Assembly (NCBI GenBank): GCA_006503535.1
Contig: QYRS01000010.1
Location: 1,984,001 to 2,048,000 of the forward strand
Direction of reading: 5' to 3'
DNA length: 64,000 nucleotides
Origin: Arthrinium phaeospermum
Taxonomy: Eukaryota; Ascomycota; Sordariomycetes; Amphisphaeriales; Apiosporaceae
In this document: piece after piece, positions 45,283 through 56,726 of the stretch
Layout of the letters: the number at the start of each line of letters is the position of its first letter
Numbering within the stretch: the stretch's first letter is position 1
The notes under the pieces: generated by a model
Database searches by the model: none
What the model was told of the DNA's origin: nothing
What the model saw: the letters and a program-made list of their open reading frames with translations, nothing else
Program-made: the position numbers and the translations under genes

Positions 45283-46045
45283 GCTAGGTGAAATCGTCGC
45301 GATCCTTCTACGATCTTGGAACACCACCAGTATCTTTTCGAGGAGAACGGGCTTCAGCTTGAAAGGAGCAGACGATATCAGGTACGGACCTATCTTGATG
45401 AAAAGTCTTTCTGTCGCAGCTATGAACTTATGAAAGCTTTTCCTTGTGACTCGATTCAGCAAAGCGAATGGGTGCAACTACTAATAACCGAAATTGCTGG
45501 AGGTAGAAGCCCTCCCTGCCTTGCCAAGATTGGCTAGACTACATAGTAAGCGCTAGGCAAGTCTCTAGGCAGGCTCCACTGCGGCCCGGCGACCAATTGT
45601 CTTTATCTTCATCGTCAACCATGCCGTCGCCGTGTCTTTCGAACTCCTCGATATGCAGTTGGTAGCTGAGGCTTGGACACTGGCTGTTACGCATGGGCAT
45701 AACTGTAGAGCGCCCCTGTTCCGCGACATTCACTGTGGCTTTAGGGACGCTTGGCTTCGACTAAGCCCAGCGGCTTGGAACTGTCGTCAAGCAGGTCAGC
45801 ACGCATTCGCTGCGCCCATGTATCCAAACCAGGTTAGCGTTGTGCTGCAGTAACACCACCACTTGTTGCCCAGCTACGCCCGGGACATGGCGCTGATTTC
45901 CTGTCAACATAATATTAGCAGGTTGCCTCCCCGCTTCTCTTACAACTCTCTCTCCAATTCAGTTGTCCTGTGATGTGCACACTTGTCATTACTCCATCTT
46001 CGCGTCGATCAACCAGCTTTAAATTACTCGTTCAGTCTGGTAGAG
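45283..46045. other. Intergenic region between divergent genes
   Basis: It carries the promoters of the GPI-anchored protein (minus) and the HET gene (plus). No supported gene. Confidence 0.4.
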
Positions 46046-47929
46046 ATGCACGGAAAGCAGAAGGCCATCGTACACCACAACCAAGCAACATCTGCTTCTT
46101 CATTCTACAAGTACTCCCCACTGAAGAACAACGAAATCAGATTGGTAAAGATCCTTCCAAGCACGTCCGGCTCCATTAACTGCACTATCCATCACGCATC
46201 CCTAGATGTTGGCCAACGAAAGCCGCCCCGGTACAAAGCGTTGTCCTATGTCTGGGGAGATGCTGCAAATACACCAGAGATTCGACTTAACGGATTCCCG
46301 TTTCGTGTCACCCAGAATCTATACAGTGCGCTGTCTATCCTTGGGGATGGAGGTGCCGCTATTAAGAACTATCCTCTGTGGATCGACGCCATTTGCATTG
46401 ACCAGAAAAATGCAAACGAAAAGGCAAAACAAGTTGGTCGTATGTCTGAGATTTACGCCATTGCTGACGACGTCATTTGTTGGCTATCTCCTCGGGCTTG
46501 CACGGAACTTGATCGACCGTTTCTCGGGCCATGCGATACATGCTCAATATTCGGAGTCCTACACCGCCTGGGCTCAGGATCGACCGATCGCGATGGCATA
46601 ACATTTCTTATGAATCGTCTCGAGAATGAATTCATGCGAGTGGTACAGAGCCCATGGTTCACCCGTGTGTGGACATTGCAAGAATGTGCAATCAATCGGC
46701 GAGGTACGATACAGATAGGAAAATCTCACAGTATACCAATCAACCTGTTCCTCAACGGCTGTTTCAGGGCATGGAATTACTGGGATTCGTCACGTCAGCT
46801 TCCTGTATACCAAACCCTAAGATCCATTGAGTCTATAAGAAACCGACAGACACATCTGGGCCTTCGGACACCTGGAGAAAGATATGCAGAAACAATCATG
46901 ATGCTCCTCCAGGCCAGCTCAAAAAGGAATTGTTCGGTTCCCCAGGACGTACTTTACGGGGTGTTTGGTCTTTTAAACTCCACGCACTACGCCCCTGACA
47001 GAATCCGGCCTAACTATGGAAAGACTTTCGAGCGCGTATGCCATGACTATGCGATCGAGGTATTTGCCCACTCACCCTACAGCATGAAGTTGCTCGGGTT
47101 TGAGCGAAACGAACTGCAGGGAGATGTTCCGTCGTGGGTCCCGGACTTTCGCTATATTGGAAATATCGATCTATCTCAACAGGTCCGGGATGGAAACTCC
47201 CGGCTGAGCTCAAATAGCCGAAAGATTGTGTACGATGGACACTACATCGGGACTTGTGTTTATTCTCTCGACGCCGCTGCAGAGTTCGAGTACCTCAAAA
47301 CCATGCGAGTCCAAGATCCAGATAGCCCAGCAACGGACAGGTTGATTGAACGAAGTGATGAACTCCAAAGGAATATACTATTTCCAGCTGCCGCCTATGC
47401 CAATATACACCCCGGGGAGCTTTTAGTCAACTGGCTATCCTTGCAGTTGAGCGAGAGCTTGTATACTGACGACTGTTTACTGACTTGGTTGACTCTCGCC
47501 CATTGGCTTCCAGTCACGGCCAGCCAGGAGTCACAACGCGCATTGTCGGTAGAGCTTGGGGCCGGGGCATCGTCAACAACACTGTCCGAGCCGATTTACC
47601 AGACTCTCTTGACTTTATTGAAGGCCGACTTTCTGGTTCTGGACAATGGTATCATTGGGAGGGCTGTAAATCACTCGGCATCTGTGCTACCTGGCAACAT
47701 TGCTTGTCATTGCAGCATAACGGGCAGTGAGCTCATACTACGCTCTAGGTCGGTAGAAGTGATCATTGAAGACTTTCACAATCAAATGGAAAGCACGGAT
47801 ACATTCACATTTGTATCGGCAGCAATATTGGGACCTGAGTCTTGGAAGCCGCAGGGTAACGATCCCCAAGAGACACAGGGGGTGAACCTGTCTCCAAAAC
47901 AGTCAACTAGGACTTTCGTTGTTGTGTAG
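46046..47929 (+). CDS. Heterokaryon incompatibility (HET) domain protein
   Basis: Intronless, 627 aa, starting at MHGKQKAIVHH; the upstream 21 open codons look like leader. The HET domain is complete: YKALSYVWGD (~64-72), LWIDAICIDQKN (~111-122) with ANEKAKQVGRMSEIYAIADDVICWLS, and the downstream RVWTLQECAI. The C-terminal half (~240-627) is the usual variable region, including SVPQDVLYGVFGLLNS and an IRPNYGKTFERVCHDYA motif found in many HET proteins. HET domains are TIR-related and trigger cell death or signalling in nonself recognition; no incompatibility role is proven for this allele. It lies 535 bp upstream of a gene with an NLR-type N-terminal domain on the same strand. Confidence 0.93.
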   Translation: MHGKQKAIVHHNQATSASSFYKYSPLKNNEIRLVKILPSTSGSINCTIHHASLDVGQRKPPRYKALSYVWGDAANTPEIRLNGFPFRVTQNLYSALSILGDGGAAIKNYPLWIDAICIDQKNANEKAKQVGRMSEIYAIADDVICWLSPRACTELDRPFLGPCDTCSIFGVLHRLGSGSTDRDGITFLMNRLENEFMRVVQSPWFTRVWTLQECAINRRGTIQIGKSHSIPINLFLNGCFRAWNYWDSSRQLPVYQTLRSIESIRNRQTHLGLRTPGERYAETIMMLLQASSKRNCSVPQDVLYGVFGLLNSTHYAPDRIRPNYGKTFERVCHDYAIEVFAHSPYSMKLLGFERNELQGDVPSWVPDFRYIGNIDLSQQVRDGNSRLSSNSRKIVYDGHYIGTCVYSLDAAAEFEYLKTMRVQDPDSPATDRLIERSDELQRNILFPAAAYANIHPGELLVNWLSLQLSESLYTDDCLLTWLTLAHWLPVTASQESQRALSVELGAGASSTTLSEPIYQTLLTLLKADFLVLDNGIIGRAVNHSASVLPGNIACHCSITGSELILRSRSVEVIIEDFHNQMESTDTFTFVSAAILGPESWKPQGNDPQETQGVNLSPKQSTRTFVVV

Positions 47930-48464
47930 GGGTTGCTGGCGGAAGAGTTCTTCGACAAGGCAAGTATCAGTCGGGTCAATATGGGGGTGGAGGGGGGTCA
48001 TAGCCCTTAATAGGGAACCCGGGAGAGTTCTGAGGGGCAGATGAAGGGAAATGCGAGTAGAGTATAGGATAGTAGAACGGAAACACCCCCAGATGGCGAA
48101 ATTGTGGTTTGGGTAACGTAGTATCAGGCTGGCTCTTTGTTTCATAGACAGGTCGTTGGGGTCGTTGGGGTCATTCACATACAGGTCCTATGTCGCCTAC
48201 CACGGTGATATCCAATCAGAAAAGATCACGCCGATTGCCCATTTGCACGATGAAACATCATGCAATGCCACCATGGGATGGACGCTTACCAAGTCGACCC
48301 AGTAACCAGCCCAGTAGGCAGCTGAGGCATGCTAAGCGCCCATCATCTAAGCAAAAGAACCCCTCCTCCCAGGAGGGTCATTGCATGGTCAAATATTCTC
48401 TTGGGCTCATCACTCAACGAAGTATTGTCCATTCTAAAATTCCAATTCAAACCGAACTCAGAAA
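47930..48464. other. Intergenic region
   Basis: It separates two plus-strand genes and presumably contains the promoter of the second. Near 48150-48172 three tandem GTCGTTGGG-like units occur. No gene is seen. Confidence 0.4.
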
Positions 48465-50298
48465 ATGGATCCTGCCTCGATTGTTGGGCTGGTGTCGGCT
48501 TGCACCTCCATTGGCCAACTGCTCGTCCAGATACAGCAGACGCTCAACAGCATCCAGGAGAAATACAAGAATGCAACGTTCGCCATCACGTCCCTGCTAT
48601 CGCAACTTGCCATCCTCGAGACCGCCACCTCGCGACTGCAGGCTGTGCTCACAATGCGACAGCATGGCGGCGCCGACGACAACGGTGAAACCCTTTTGCC
48701 GCAGCTACATCAGTCCCTCGCCGCCTGTACTAGCTGCATAGAGCTCCTGGCGAGACATGTGGCAAGCGCAAAGACGGCCTTGGATGCCGGGCTGATAATC
48801 AGCAGACGCACAAGAGCCAGGTATATTTTTAACGAAGATGGCATCGCACCAATCCGGGAGGCGCTGCGCGACCAAATTCAAGCCATCCACTTTCTTCTCT
48901 ATGTTGTTTCACTGTAGGTCTACCCAACTTCAAATATCGAAATACGAACTAGATCGATGTACAAACCGCAACCCGGCACTACAGCGACACAGATCGCTAC
49001 CAGGCGCCATTCGCACTAATTTTCGTCATTCTGGAGAACGTACGCTGACCAATGAGCTATGTAAATGTAGGGAAGCTAAAGAGGAGCAATCCACAGCACT
49101 TCTCGACACCGAAAACTCCAACATGCTCCATCGCGTGGCTGATCGAAGTTCGTCCCTTATGTGCCTTCACGATTCCGCATCCGTTGCATCCTTTACCGGC
49201 AGGATGACCGACAGCATATCGCGAGCCAGCACCATCTTCGGGTTTGACACCCAGCTACTAGATACCAAACTGTATCGTGGAGCCGTGGTCACGGCCTGGA
49301 GGAAGCTCCATCGACCACCTCAAAACGATGACCAGCCGAGTAACAACGAACACGGAGCCCATATTTCGGCCGCTATCCCCTTGAGCGCTGAATACAGCTC
49401 AAACAGTGGAGACTGCTTTTTTAACCAATCAAGCGGCAGCATTCCTACTCCAACGCCTCAGCACACGCCGATTTCTGGTCCATGCCTCCAATCAGATATA
49501 ATAAATATGTCTCCACTGTTTGAGTTGTCTTCAGCGCTCAAGGGGATACCACAGCATCCCGATGTCCAGATAGCGGGCCGTGAAACCACCCGGGGGATTA
49601 AGCGGCCATTGACGGTGGTGGTGAAATGGGATTTTCGGGCTGAACATCCAAACGAACTGAGCTGTGCTGCTGGAGATGTTATTGTGCCTATGAGAATTGC
49701 CGGCGACGACTGGGTGTTGGCCAGGCTGGCAGGCGAGTCAGGCCCACCAGGAATTGTCCCAATCGGTTATCTGTCTGTCCGATCGATGGATGGCAGAGAA
49801 TGCACAAGTGAGGAAGAAGCCTGGAAACATTTACTCGATGTCCTACCTATACGAAAAACTTTACCAGAATCGCAAGTTCGAACCGAGCCGTTACCTATTT
49901 ATTCGCTGACGCTGAAGCTCCGCCGAATACCACCCAACCCACAGGCATCGGAGAGCCCACCTAGGGACACCGTCAATACCCCCAAATCGTTCAAAGTTAG
50001 CATGCATGATACGTCCGAGAAGCTCCTCATTGCTGCCCTTCAACATTACCAAATCGAAGCGCACCCGAGTGAGTATAACCTGTATATCCTTTATAGCAGC
50101 GAATTGGGAGAAATAAAGTTGCCGTTTTGTGTGGACGAGAAGCCATGGTCATTTCTCGATTACTCTAGGGCGTTGGACAAAGAAGAGCCGGTGTTTCTTC
50201 TTATTGAGGAAATATCCTACAGCGTTCTTGAGAAAAACAAAGAAAAAAAGGGGACAGGAAAAAACAGTGTTCGAGGGGGTATAAGGCGTCCTGATTGA
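48465..50298 (+). CDS. Protein with fungal STAND/NLR-type N-terminal domain, SH3 and Ras-association domains
   Basis: Two exons, 48465-48913 and 49071-50298, phase 2; 558 aa. Exon 1 would otherwise read into a stop at CTGTAG; GTAGGT is taken as donor. The acceptor was chosen for the CTGAC branch point at 49044; an earlier acceptor near 48993 also keeps frame. Residues 1-150 match the helical domain at the start of many fungal STAND proteins (MDPASIVGLVSACTSIGQLL, YIFNEDGIAPIREALRDQIQ). The middle is serine/proline-rich. Residues ~331-390 are an SH3 domain (VVKWDFRAEHPNELSCAAGD, DDWVLARL, GIVPIGYL). Residues ~456-535 look like a Ras-association domain (SFKVSMHDTSEKLLIAALQH, PVFLLIEE). It is probably a signalling adaptor that binds proline-rich partners and a small GTPase. 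There is no NTPase domain. Confidence 0.82.
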
Positions 50299-51069
50299 TT
50301 TGGATGATCACCTGAACTTCCCGCGAGCAATAAATGGATCGCGGTGGTGGTTGGTTCCGACGGCAATCGGCACGGCACTCTGCGCAGTCGCGTGCGACTT
50401 TCAGCAACGGCTGAACGAGGAACGCGAAATGACGTCAATTCCCGACTCTCTGGTTCATCATCCGTTTGTGGCAAATTGCGGCCGGCTAGGGCGAGAAGTG
50501 TGTTGGCGGCATCCAGTTGCCAGCAACTTCAAGACGGGCGCGCGGGGACGCCGTCTGGGGAAATCGTTTTGGGAGTGGTCTAGAGCCTAGACCCCTGACC
50601 CACGGCCCCCCACGGCCCCCGGTTACCTCCCTTAAGAGGGCGTGCAGCGCCATAAATAGCATCAGAGCTGAAGGCGGATGCAGGTGAACCCCTGGCTTGG
50701 AGCCAATAGCGAGATGACATTGGCTGCTGGCGAAATGGCAAAATGATAACACTGCTTCAATAGTTTGCTTTTGTTTCTCGTTCACCTATGCAGGCCATGC
50801 AGACAGGCAGACAGCACACGAGATCGCATGCATCAATGCTTAGTTGACTGGGGGAGGTATATCAAATGATTGATTAATATCGTTGGAGACTCTCTCCCCG
50901 CATGGAAAAACACCATCTGTCTCTCTTTCATCCTCATCTCTGTTAATTGCGGGAAACTATCGTTCTGTACACACTTTGTGGGTATGAGATTCGAATGTTG
51001 CAAAACAGTGCTAAAGCCAATTGATGCGGTCTTCCGTGGTTGCCATTTGAATTGACAGGCCCTCCCGAG
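50299..51069. other. Intergenic region
   Basis: No supported gene. A CCCACGGCCCCC duplication lies near 50598-50621. A MULE/RIP signature is absent. Confidence 0.35.
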
Positions 51070-51983
51070 ATGGAAGGAACGCCCAATAACGCCAAACCAA
51101 GCGCCAGGCCGCCTCTAATCGCCACGCTAGATCAATCGGCCATTGCAGGTGCCAAACCACCACCAGCAAGCAGCAACACATACAAATACTCACTCGACGC
51201 CGACACACTCCGGTCAGAGTCGCTGCGTCTACTGAGGGAGCGACCGCCCACCACACAGGATCGCTTCATCTGCTACCTACTCGATGGCGCCGACCCGCTG
51301 TCCAACCTCGGCCGCTACTGCGAGCGCGAGTCGTTCGAGGAGAAGTTCCAACTCGACGACGCCCGGATGCACACGATGTACGGCGCCCACGAGGCCGCCA
51401 GCCTCTTCTTCCTAGTCCTGGACCAGCTGGACGCCGCGCCCGTGGGGGTAATCCGCATCATCCGCCACACCCCCGACGGCGCGGGGCTGCTGACGCTCAA
51501 CGACTGCCGCGAGATGCTGGGCATCACCCCGCAGCAATTCCAGGCGCACCACGGCGTGCGTAGCCTCGACGACGTCTGGGACATCGGGTCCGTCGCCGTG
51601 CGCAAGCCGTACCAGTCCCGGGACCGGAACCTGGCGAGCAACCTGCTGTTCCGCGCCATGCACGCGCGCGCCGCGCACGAGGGGTCGCGCACTACATCGG
51701 CACCGTGGACCGGGACATCCGGCGCATGATCCAGCGCGTCGGGTTCTGGGGCGGGACCATCTGCGACACAGGGCCCGTCCGCCACAGCGGCTCTGACGAC
51801 AGCTTGTTCAGCTACGGGCACTGGGCCACCATCAACGCCAACGTCCAGCGGCTCGCGCGCGAGGCGCCCGCTGAGGTCCGGCCCGTGGTCGAGCTCTTTG
51901 CGCGTCGGTGTATTGATGGGGAGGATATGGATCATCGGCTTATGTTCGACATCTCCAAGGCCCCGGCGGGGGGCAAGAAGTAG
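51070..51983 (+). CDS. GNAT-like N-acyltransferase gene with a one-base frameshift
   Basis: Open from the ATG of MEGTPNNAKPS. The first part reads to AMHARAAHEG and then breaks into SRTTSAPW and a stop; the sequence after about 51684 continues in the shifted frame as VAHYIGTVDRDIRRMIQRVGF. One missing G in the GAGGGG run (51680-51685) accounts for it; with it the protein would be 304 aa and end in FDISKAPAGGKK. The core resembles a GNAT fold: LDAAPVGVIRIIRHT, DDVWDIGSVAVRKPYQSRDRN (beta4 with the CoA loop), NLLFRAMHARAAHEG and GTVDRD...VGF. The acyl donor and acceptor are unknown. As with the SDR at 37468, a sequencing deletion is as likely as a real mutation. Confidence 0.72.
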
Positions 51984-52407
51984 GTGCATCTTTTCACTTG
52001 CCTAGTGCTCTCTGGAGACGAGAAGGAACCGCTAATGTGTTGGTAGATTGAAAGCTCGCCTTTAATTTGCATTGAGTACGTACAGGTTGTTGGAGAAAAT
52101 GGCTCCAAGCAGTACTCCAGCGTCGTCAAGCTGTTACGAAGCTCTGTACGATACATGTTGTACGATTGAACATGCTAGCGGATTTCATTAGAACGGTCAT
52201 TTCACGGCGGGGAATCGTTTTGCTTTGAGATTTTCGCGAGCATCTAGGATTCACAGGCAGTGTCATAGAAGCTTAGCCTGGTTGGCTGCAGCGCAAGTCA
52301 GATTCCAAGAGTTGCTTTCTAGCTAGCAATTCTACACAAGTCTTTAGGTTATCCTAACAATCTAGGGAGCAGTCCCATCAGCCAGTCAGATGTCGGCAAG
52401 TGGTTGC
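51984..52407. other. Intergenic region, convergent 3' ends
   Basis: It lies between the GNAT-like gene and the carboxylesterase. Nothing recognisable is seen. Confidence 0.4.
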
Positions 52408-54433
52408 CTAGTAGGGTACTTTTGTCGCAACATCCCTCCAGAACGAGCACCGCCCGCCGCGCCCTCCTTCCCAGCTGGTCGCATTGACAAGACGGAACGT
52501 ATTGACGATACCGCTACCGTTGCGTATGTAGTAGCTGAGATCGTCAGTTATGTTGAGGAGAGTGGTGTCTCCTCCCGTCGTGTTCAGATCCATTTGGAAT
52601 GCCTCCGAGAGGGTGTACGCCGGCCAGTAGATGTTGTCACCGTTAACAGGGACCGTGGCGTTGCTGAACCCGGCCATGGCGTCCTCCAACGATATGACGG
52701 GCGAGCCCGACACGATGAAGTTGCCCCATATCTTCTGGATGGCGTAGCTGAAATCGTCGGGCGTCGCGTCGCCGGCGGAGAAGTAGGACGCCAGGTCGGC
52801 TCCGTGGTAGGCTGGCGTCACGGAGTATTGGTACTTCCAGGCCTGGCGGGAGTTGTTTCCATTGATGCTGGCATTGTTAGTGCCGCAGCTAAAGGCTTCG
52901 ACCAGCCACTGGGCGGGGCAGTCGAACAGGGACTCGGCTGCGATGTTGAAGACGCTCTGCTGCAGGCCCGTGGCCATCTCCGACACGGTCAGCGCGGTGG
53001 GGTCTTGGTCGCCGAGCGTGTCGTAGCGCCATCCATTGTTTCCAGATTCTGACTGGTCGATCTGGTAGATAGAGTCAAGTTCTGCCTTATCTTCCGCCGT
53101 GAAGTTTGGGAAGGTACTCGATATGAATTGGTCGTAGGCGTCCCTTGCCGACACCTCGGGATTGGTCAAGGGTACTCCTTCGTTGGCGTTGTTCTGTGCG
53201 AATTGGTTAGAAGATGTTGGACTTCAAAGGGCTCCACCAACTTACACCGACGAGGAGATTCTTCCCAACCACTTTACCTGATAGTAACTGGTTTGATGGT
53301 AGGTCCTGGATGTAGTCATCGTCGACTACTGGTCCAAACGCAAAGGTACCAAAGTAGCCACGGGTGGTGGAAACCAGACCACTTGCATTCTGCAAGGTCC
53401 AAGTATCCGTGGATACCAGGCACCCGAAAACATCTGAGCGGGCCTCTAACTCCGAAGTCTTATTGCCGCCGCATCCCGCCAGATCCGCAAACGCCTCGTA
53501 GTTAAAGATGGAGAAGGTATCGTCATATCTGTAAGCAGGAGGGGTCCAAGGACTGGCAGCGATGATCTATAAGAAGTCAGCCCCAGGTCAGCGTGGGTGA
53601 AACAGACGTAGGCTAGGAAACGGCTAGCTTACGTTGTTAAAGAGGCTGGTCCCATTGCCGCCGTCGGCCATCACATGATACATGACCGATCCGGCCCCTG
53701 AGGACTCGCCGCCGATGGTGACATTGTTCTTGTCGCCCCCGAACTTGGAGATGTACTTGTTGACCCACTGCATGGCGAATCGCTGATCCAAAAGGCCAGC
53801 ATTCAGGGCCCCTCTTTCCTTCACATCTGGCGAGGCCAAGTATCCGAAGGCGCCGAGGCGGTACTGGATCATCACGGTGATGAATCCCTTGTCGTTCGTG
53901 TTGATGAGTGTACTCGGGTCGTACATCGAGGCGTTAAAGACCGAATTGCCCCCTCCATCTGAAAAGCAATGTCAGGGTCAGACAGCAAGAAAGCAAGAGA
54001 ATGAATACTTACGTATCCATAGAAAGACGGGCAAGTTCGTGGCGTTCGGCGGGGCGTAAACATTGAGGTAAAGACAGTCCTCGGTTCCGAAGCCGGAGTT
54101 GAAGCCGTAGATCGGAGGGACGCCGAAGGCACCGGTCTGCGGACAGGCCGGCGGCGGGGTGAGGGCCGGTGTGACCCAACTGCTGTTAGAAAGCGGGGGC
54201 TGTGGCGCCTGCCACCGCAGATTGCCCAGCGGCGGTGCTGCGTAGCGTATTCCCATCCAGACGTTCAGGTCGGAGTCGACGTCATGGTACCCTCTGTATC
54301 TTGCGTAGCCGAGATTGACAAGTGGACCCGTGGAGTTGGATTCCGCCAGAGCCGGTGCTGTCAAGATGGCAAGGGCAACGGCGAGTACGAGGCGCATGAG
54401 GCCGCCTTCCATTGTCGATATGGTGGTTCGCAT
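52408..54433 (-). CDS. Secreted type-B carboxylesterase/lipase
   Basis: Four exons on the minus strand: 54013-54433, 53633-53958, 53246-53566 and 52408-53193; 617 aa from the first ATG, or 605 aa if translation starts at 54397 (MRLVLAVALAILTAPALA), where the signal peptide begins. The alpha/beta-hydrolase motifs are complete: GTEDCLYLNVYAP, WIHGGGNSVF (rebuilt across the first junction), nucleophile GESSGAGSVMYH, acid residue NNANEGVP (at the third junction) and catalytic His AYHGADLASYF. Many N-glycosylation sequons agree with secretion. The family contains fungal lipases, cholesterol esterases and feruloyl esterases; the substrate cannot be told. The nearest genes share no clear pathway with it. 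Confidence 0.92.
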
Positions 54434-55446
54434 CTGCCAGGGCGCAGTGTATCACGGAGCAGCAGGTCAGACGTGCTAGGACGTAACGAGAGCGTACTTT
54501 TAGGAGTGGAACGGGATGTGGAATGTATGAAAGCAGAGGATTGGAGTGTTGGATTGGCCAGAGTTCGTGTCTCGGAAGGAGATGCGTCTTGGCCAGGACA
54601 TAAATAAGAAAAAGCAACGTTGATGTGGGGCCTGCATTCACTGGCCCGGCTTTTTCGGATATCGTGAATTCCGGGACAGTCCAGACACACAAATATGGAA
54701 TACTTCTGTATCTATGCCAAAGGCAGATTGGTGCTGGGTGAATAGAAGAAGATCTGTTGTGTAAGCGCTTCGCCTCCCCCGGGATTGAATGATGACTGCT
54801 TACCGTTGCACATCTTAGCTAATATTCCCAAGCAAATAATAATGCCTCCCGTTGTCATACTACCCAAGACTTGTTCGAAATCCTTAACATATATGGCGTA
54901 TGTGTTTGAAAATCATTATAAAATCTACTTCAGGGGCTATCTTACCCCTTTTTACCCCCTTTTTACCCCTTTCGCAGATATTCGTCTCAAATAAATGTCC
55001 AAAACGACGACGCAGTCCTTAGTATCATACCTTGAATACTTTCGAACTAAAAATGTACCAAATTATCTGGTAGTTGGGGTACTCCAGCTCACTCCGCCCA
55101 TGCCAACGTCGTTGATATAGAGCTGATGGTGGTGACACTCCGTCAGTCACCACACCATGAGTCCACAAGTAAGAGCGTCGAATACTGCAGTGCTACCATC
55201 ACTTGATAGAACTCGACATGCACGCAAGGCAGCATGTATGTGGCCAAGATATATAGAGTCGTGCACTGTACTGTTTCATGGTGACTCAATGCTATATCGG
55301 ATGACTTGGATCCTACATGGTACGAACTACCGGCTCGGGCGGAGATCAGCCACTTGTCTTCGATAAAACTTTTTTTATTGCGCCTCCCACGCCTTGATAC
55401 ACTCCCTTGGGAGCATTGCAATTCGGCCGCACCAACACCATTAACC
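54434..55446. other. Intergenic region with a short TTACCCC-type repeat
   Basis: It contains the carboxylesterase promoter (left) and the leader of the PTH11-like gene (right). From about 54830 to 55060 the sequence turns AT-rich, with three imperfect units of CTTACCCCTTTTTACC (54941-54971). No gene is supported. Confidence 0.4.
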
Positions 55447-56726
55447 ATGCCAACATCGACCATGAGCGCAAATACGTCAAACCCCGAGGTCATCGCTCAG
55501 TCTCGAGCGACCGAGCTCGAAGTCTTCTTTTCCATCCCCATTCCCATCGTCGTCTTCACCACGGCCCTCCGACTCTACGTCAGAAAGGCAACGATTCCCA
55601 AGGGCAGCCTTGCCGCCGACGACTACCTAATGATATGCGCCACTGTGGGTGTTGACTAAGTCTGATTTTAGAACAAGCTAATTCGTCATTCATACAGCTG
55701 GCGGCAGTCGCGGTTAGTGCAGTCGGACTCGGCTTTGGTACACACAGCTCCTTCCCGTTACGGCAATGACTCACAGATAGGGGCGGATGAGCTGACTGGA
55801 CTTGAAGGGCCGCCTTACGGATTCGGACGCCACAAGGAAGCCATTACTTCGGCTGATTATGAGACCTTTATGATGGTTGGTTCCAGGCTGATGCCGTGAT
55901 GTGGCTGTTGGCGTACTAACACCGGAGAACATCAGGGCAATTACATCTTCAGTCACTGCTACGACGTGGCCATAGCCACCACCAAGCTCTCCGTGCTGGC
56001 CCTCTACTACCGCATCTTCATCACCCCCTGGTTCCGACGGCTCGTCCTCTTCACCGCCGCTTTCGTTCTCCTCTGGCTCCTGTCGATGGAAGTGGTCCTG
56101 GTAGTGGGTTGGCATCCCATCCAAAGGTGGTGGTCTGGACACGACCCCGGGTCCGTGCAGATAACCGGGTTTGCCTACTACACCAACATCACCAACATGC
56201 TCGCCGACTTGTGGATCTTCGTCATGCCGATCCCCGTCCTCCTCCACCTCCAAACCGGACTGAACAAGAGGATCGGGCTGTGCTTCTTGTTCTCGTTCGG
56301 CCTGGGAACGTGCGTGATCAGCGCGGTCCGGATGAAATGGATATTCACCATGGACTCCCGAGATATCACGTGTAAGTCTCTCACGTTTGGCCCTCTTCTC
56401 TTATTACCAGTCGTTTGGATTTCTCGAAAATGCAAATCATAGCACTGACTAAGGAGGCTGCAGGGGATGAGGTGCCGCTCGGTATACTCTCGGCCTAGGA
56501 GGCTTGCATGGGTGTGCTGTGCGGCAACCTGCCCGTGATGTACAAGGCTCTCAAGGACATCTTCATCAGATTCATCACCGTCCACCGAGGCCAATCACAA
56601 GAACAGATTGCACTACAACACCGGGAAAGTCCGCAGAGCTCGCCTCCCGACTCACACGAGGAGATACGACGTACCGGTGAATGGGTTCGCTTGAGAGGCG
56701 GCGTTACGAATATGGAGCTCGTCTAG
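55447..56726 (+). pseudogene. PTH11-like (rhodopsin-domain) membrane protein with in-frame amber codon
   Basis: Five exons: 55447-55644, 55698-55737, 55781-55875, 55936-56371 and 56464-56726, all with plausible splice sites and consistent phases. Family motifs are clear: DDYLMICATLAAVAVSAVGLG, YGFGRHKEA, FSHCYDVAIATTKLSVLALYYRI, LADLWIFVMPIPVL, LCFLFSFGLGTCVISAVRM and TWDEVPLGILSA. Directly after this comes TAG (56496-56498), then EACMGVLCGNLPVMYKALKD in the same frame, the conserved last helix. The stop lies within the S-x-x-E motif and could have come from CAG by C-to-T in a CpA context. No alternative splice removes it cleanly. The product would lose its seventh helix and tail unless read through. 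The full frame is 344 codons plus the stop. Confidence 0.8.
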
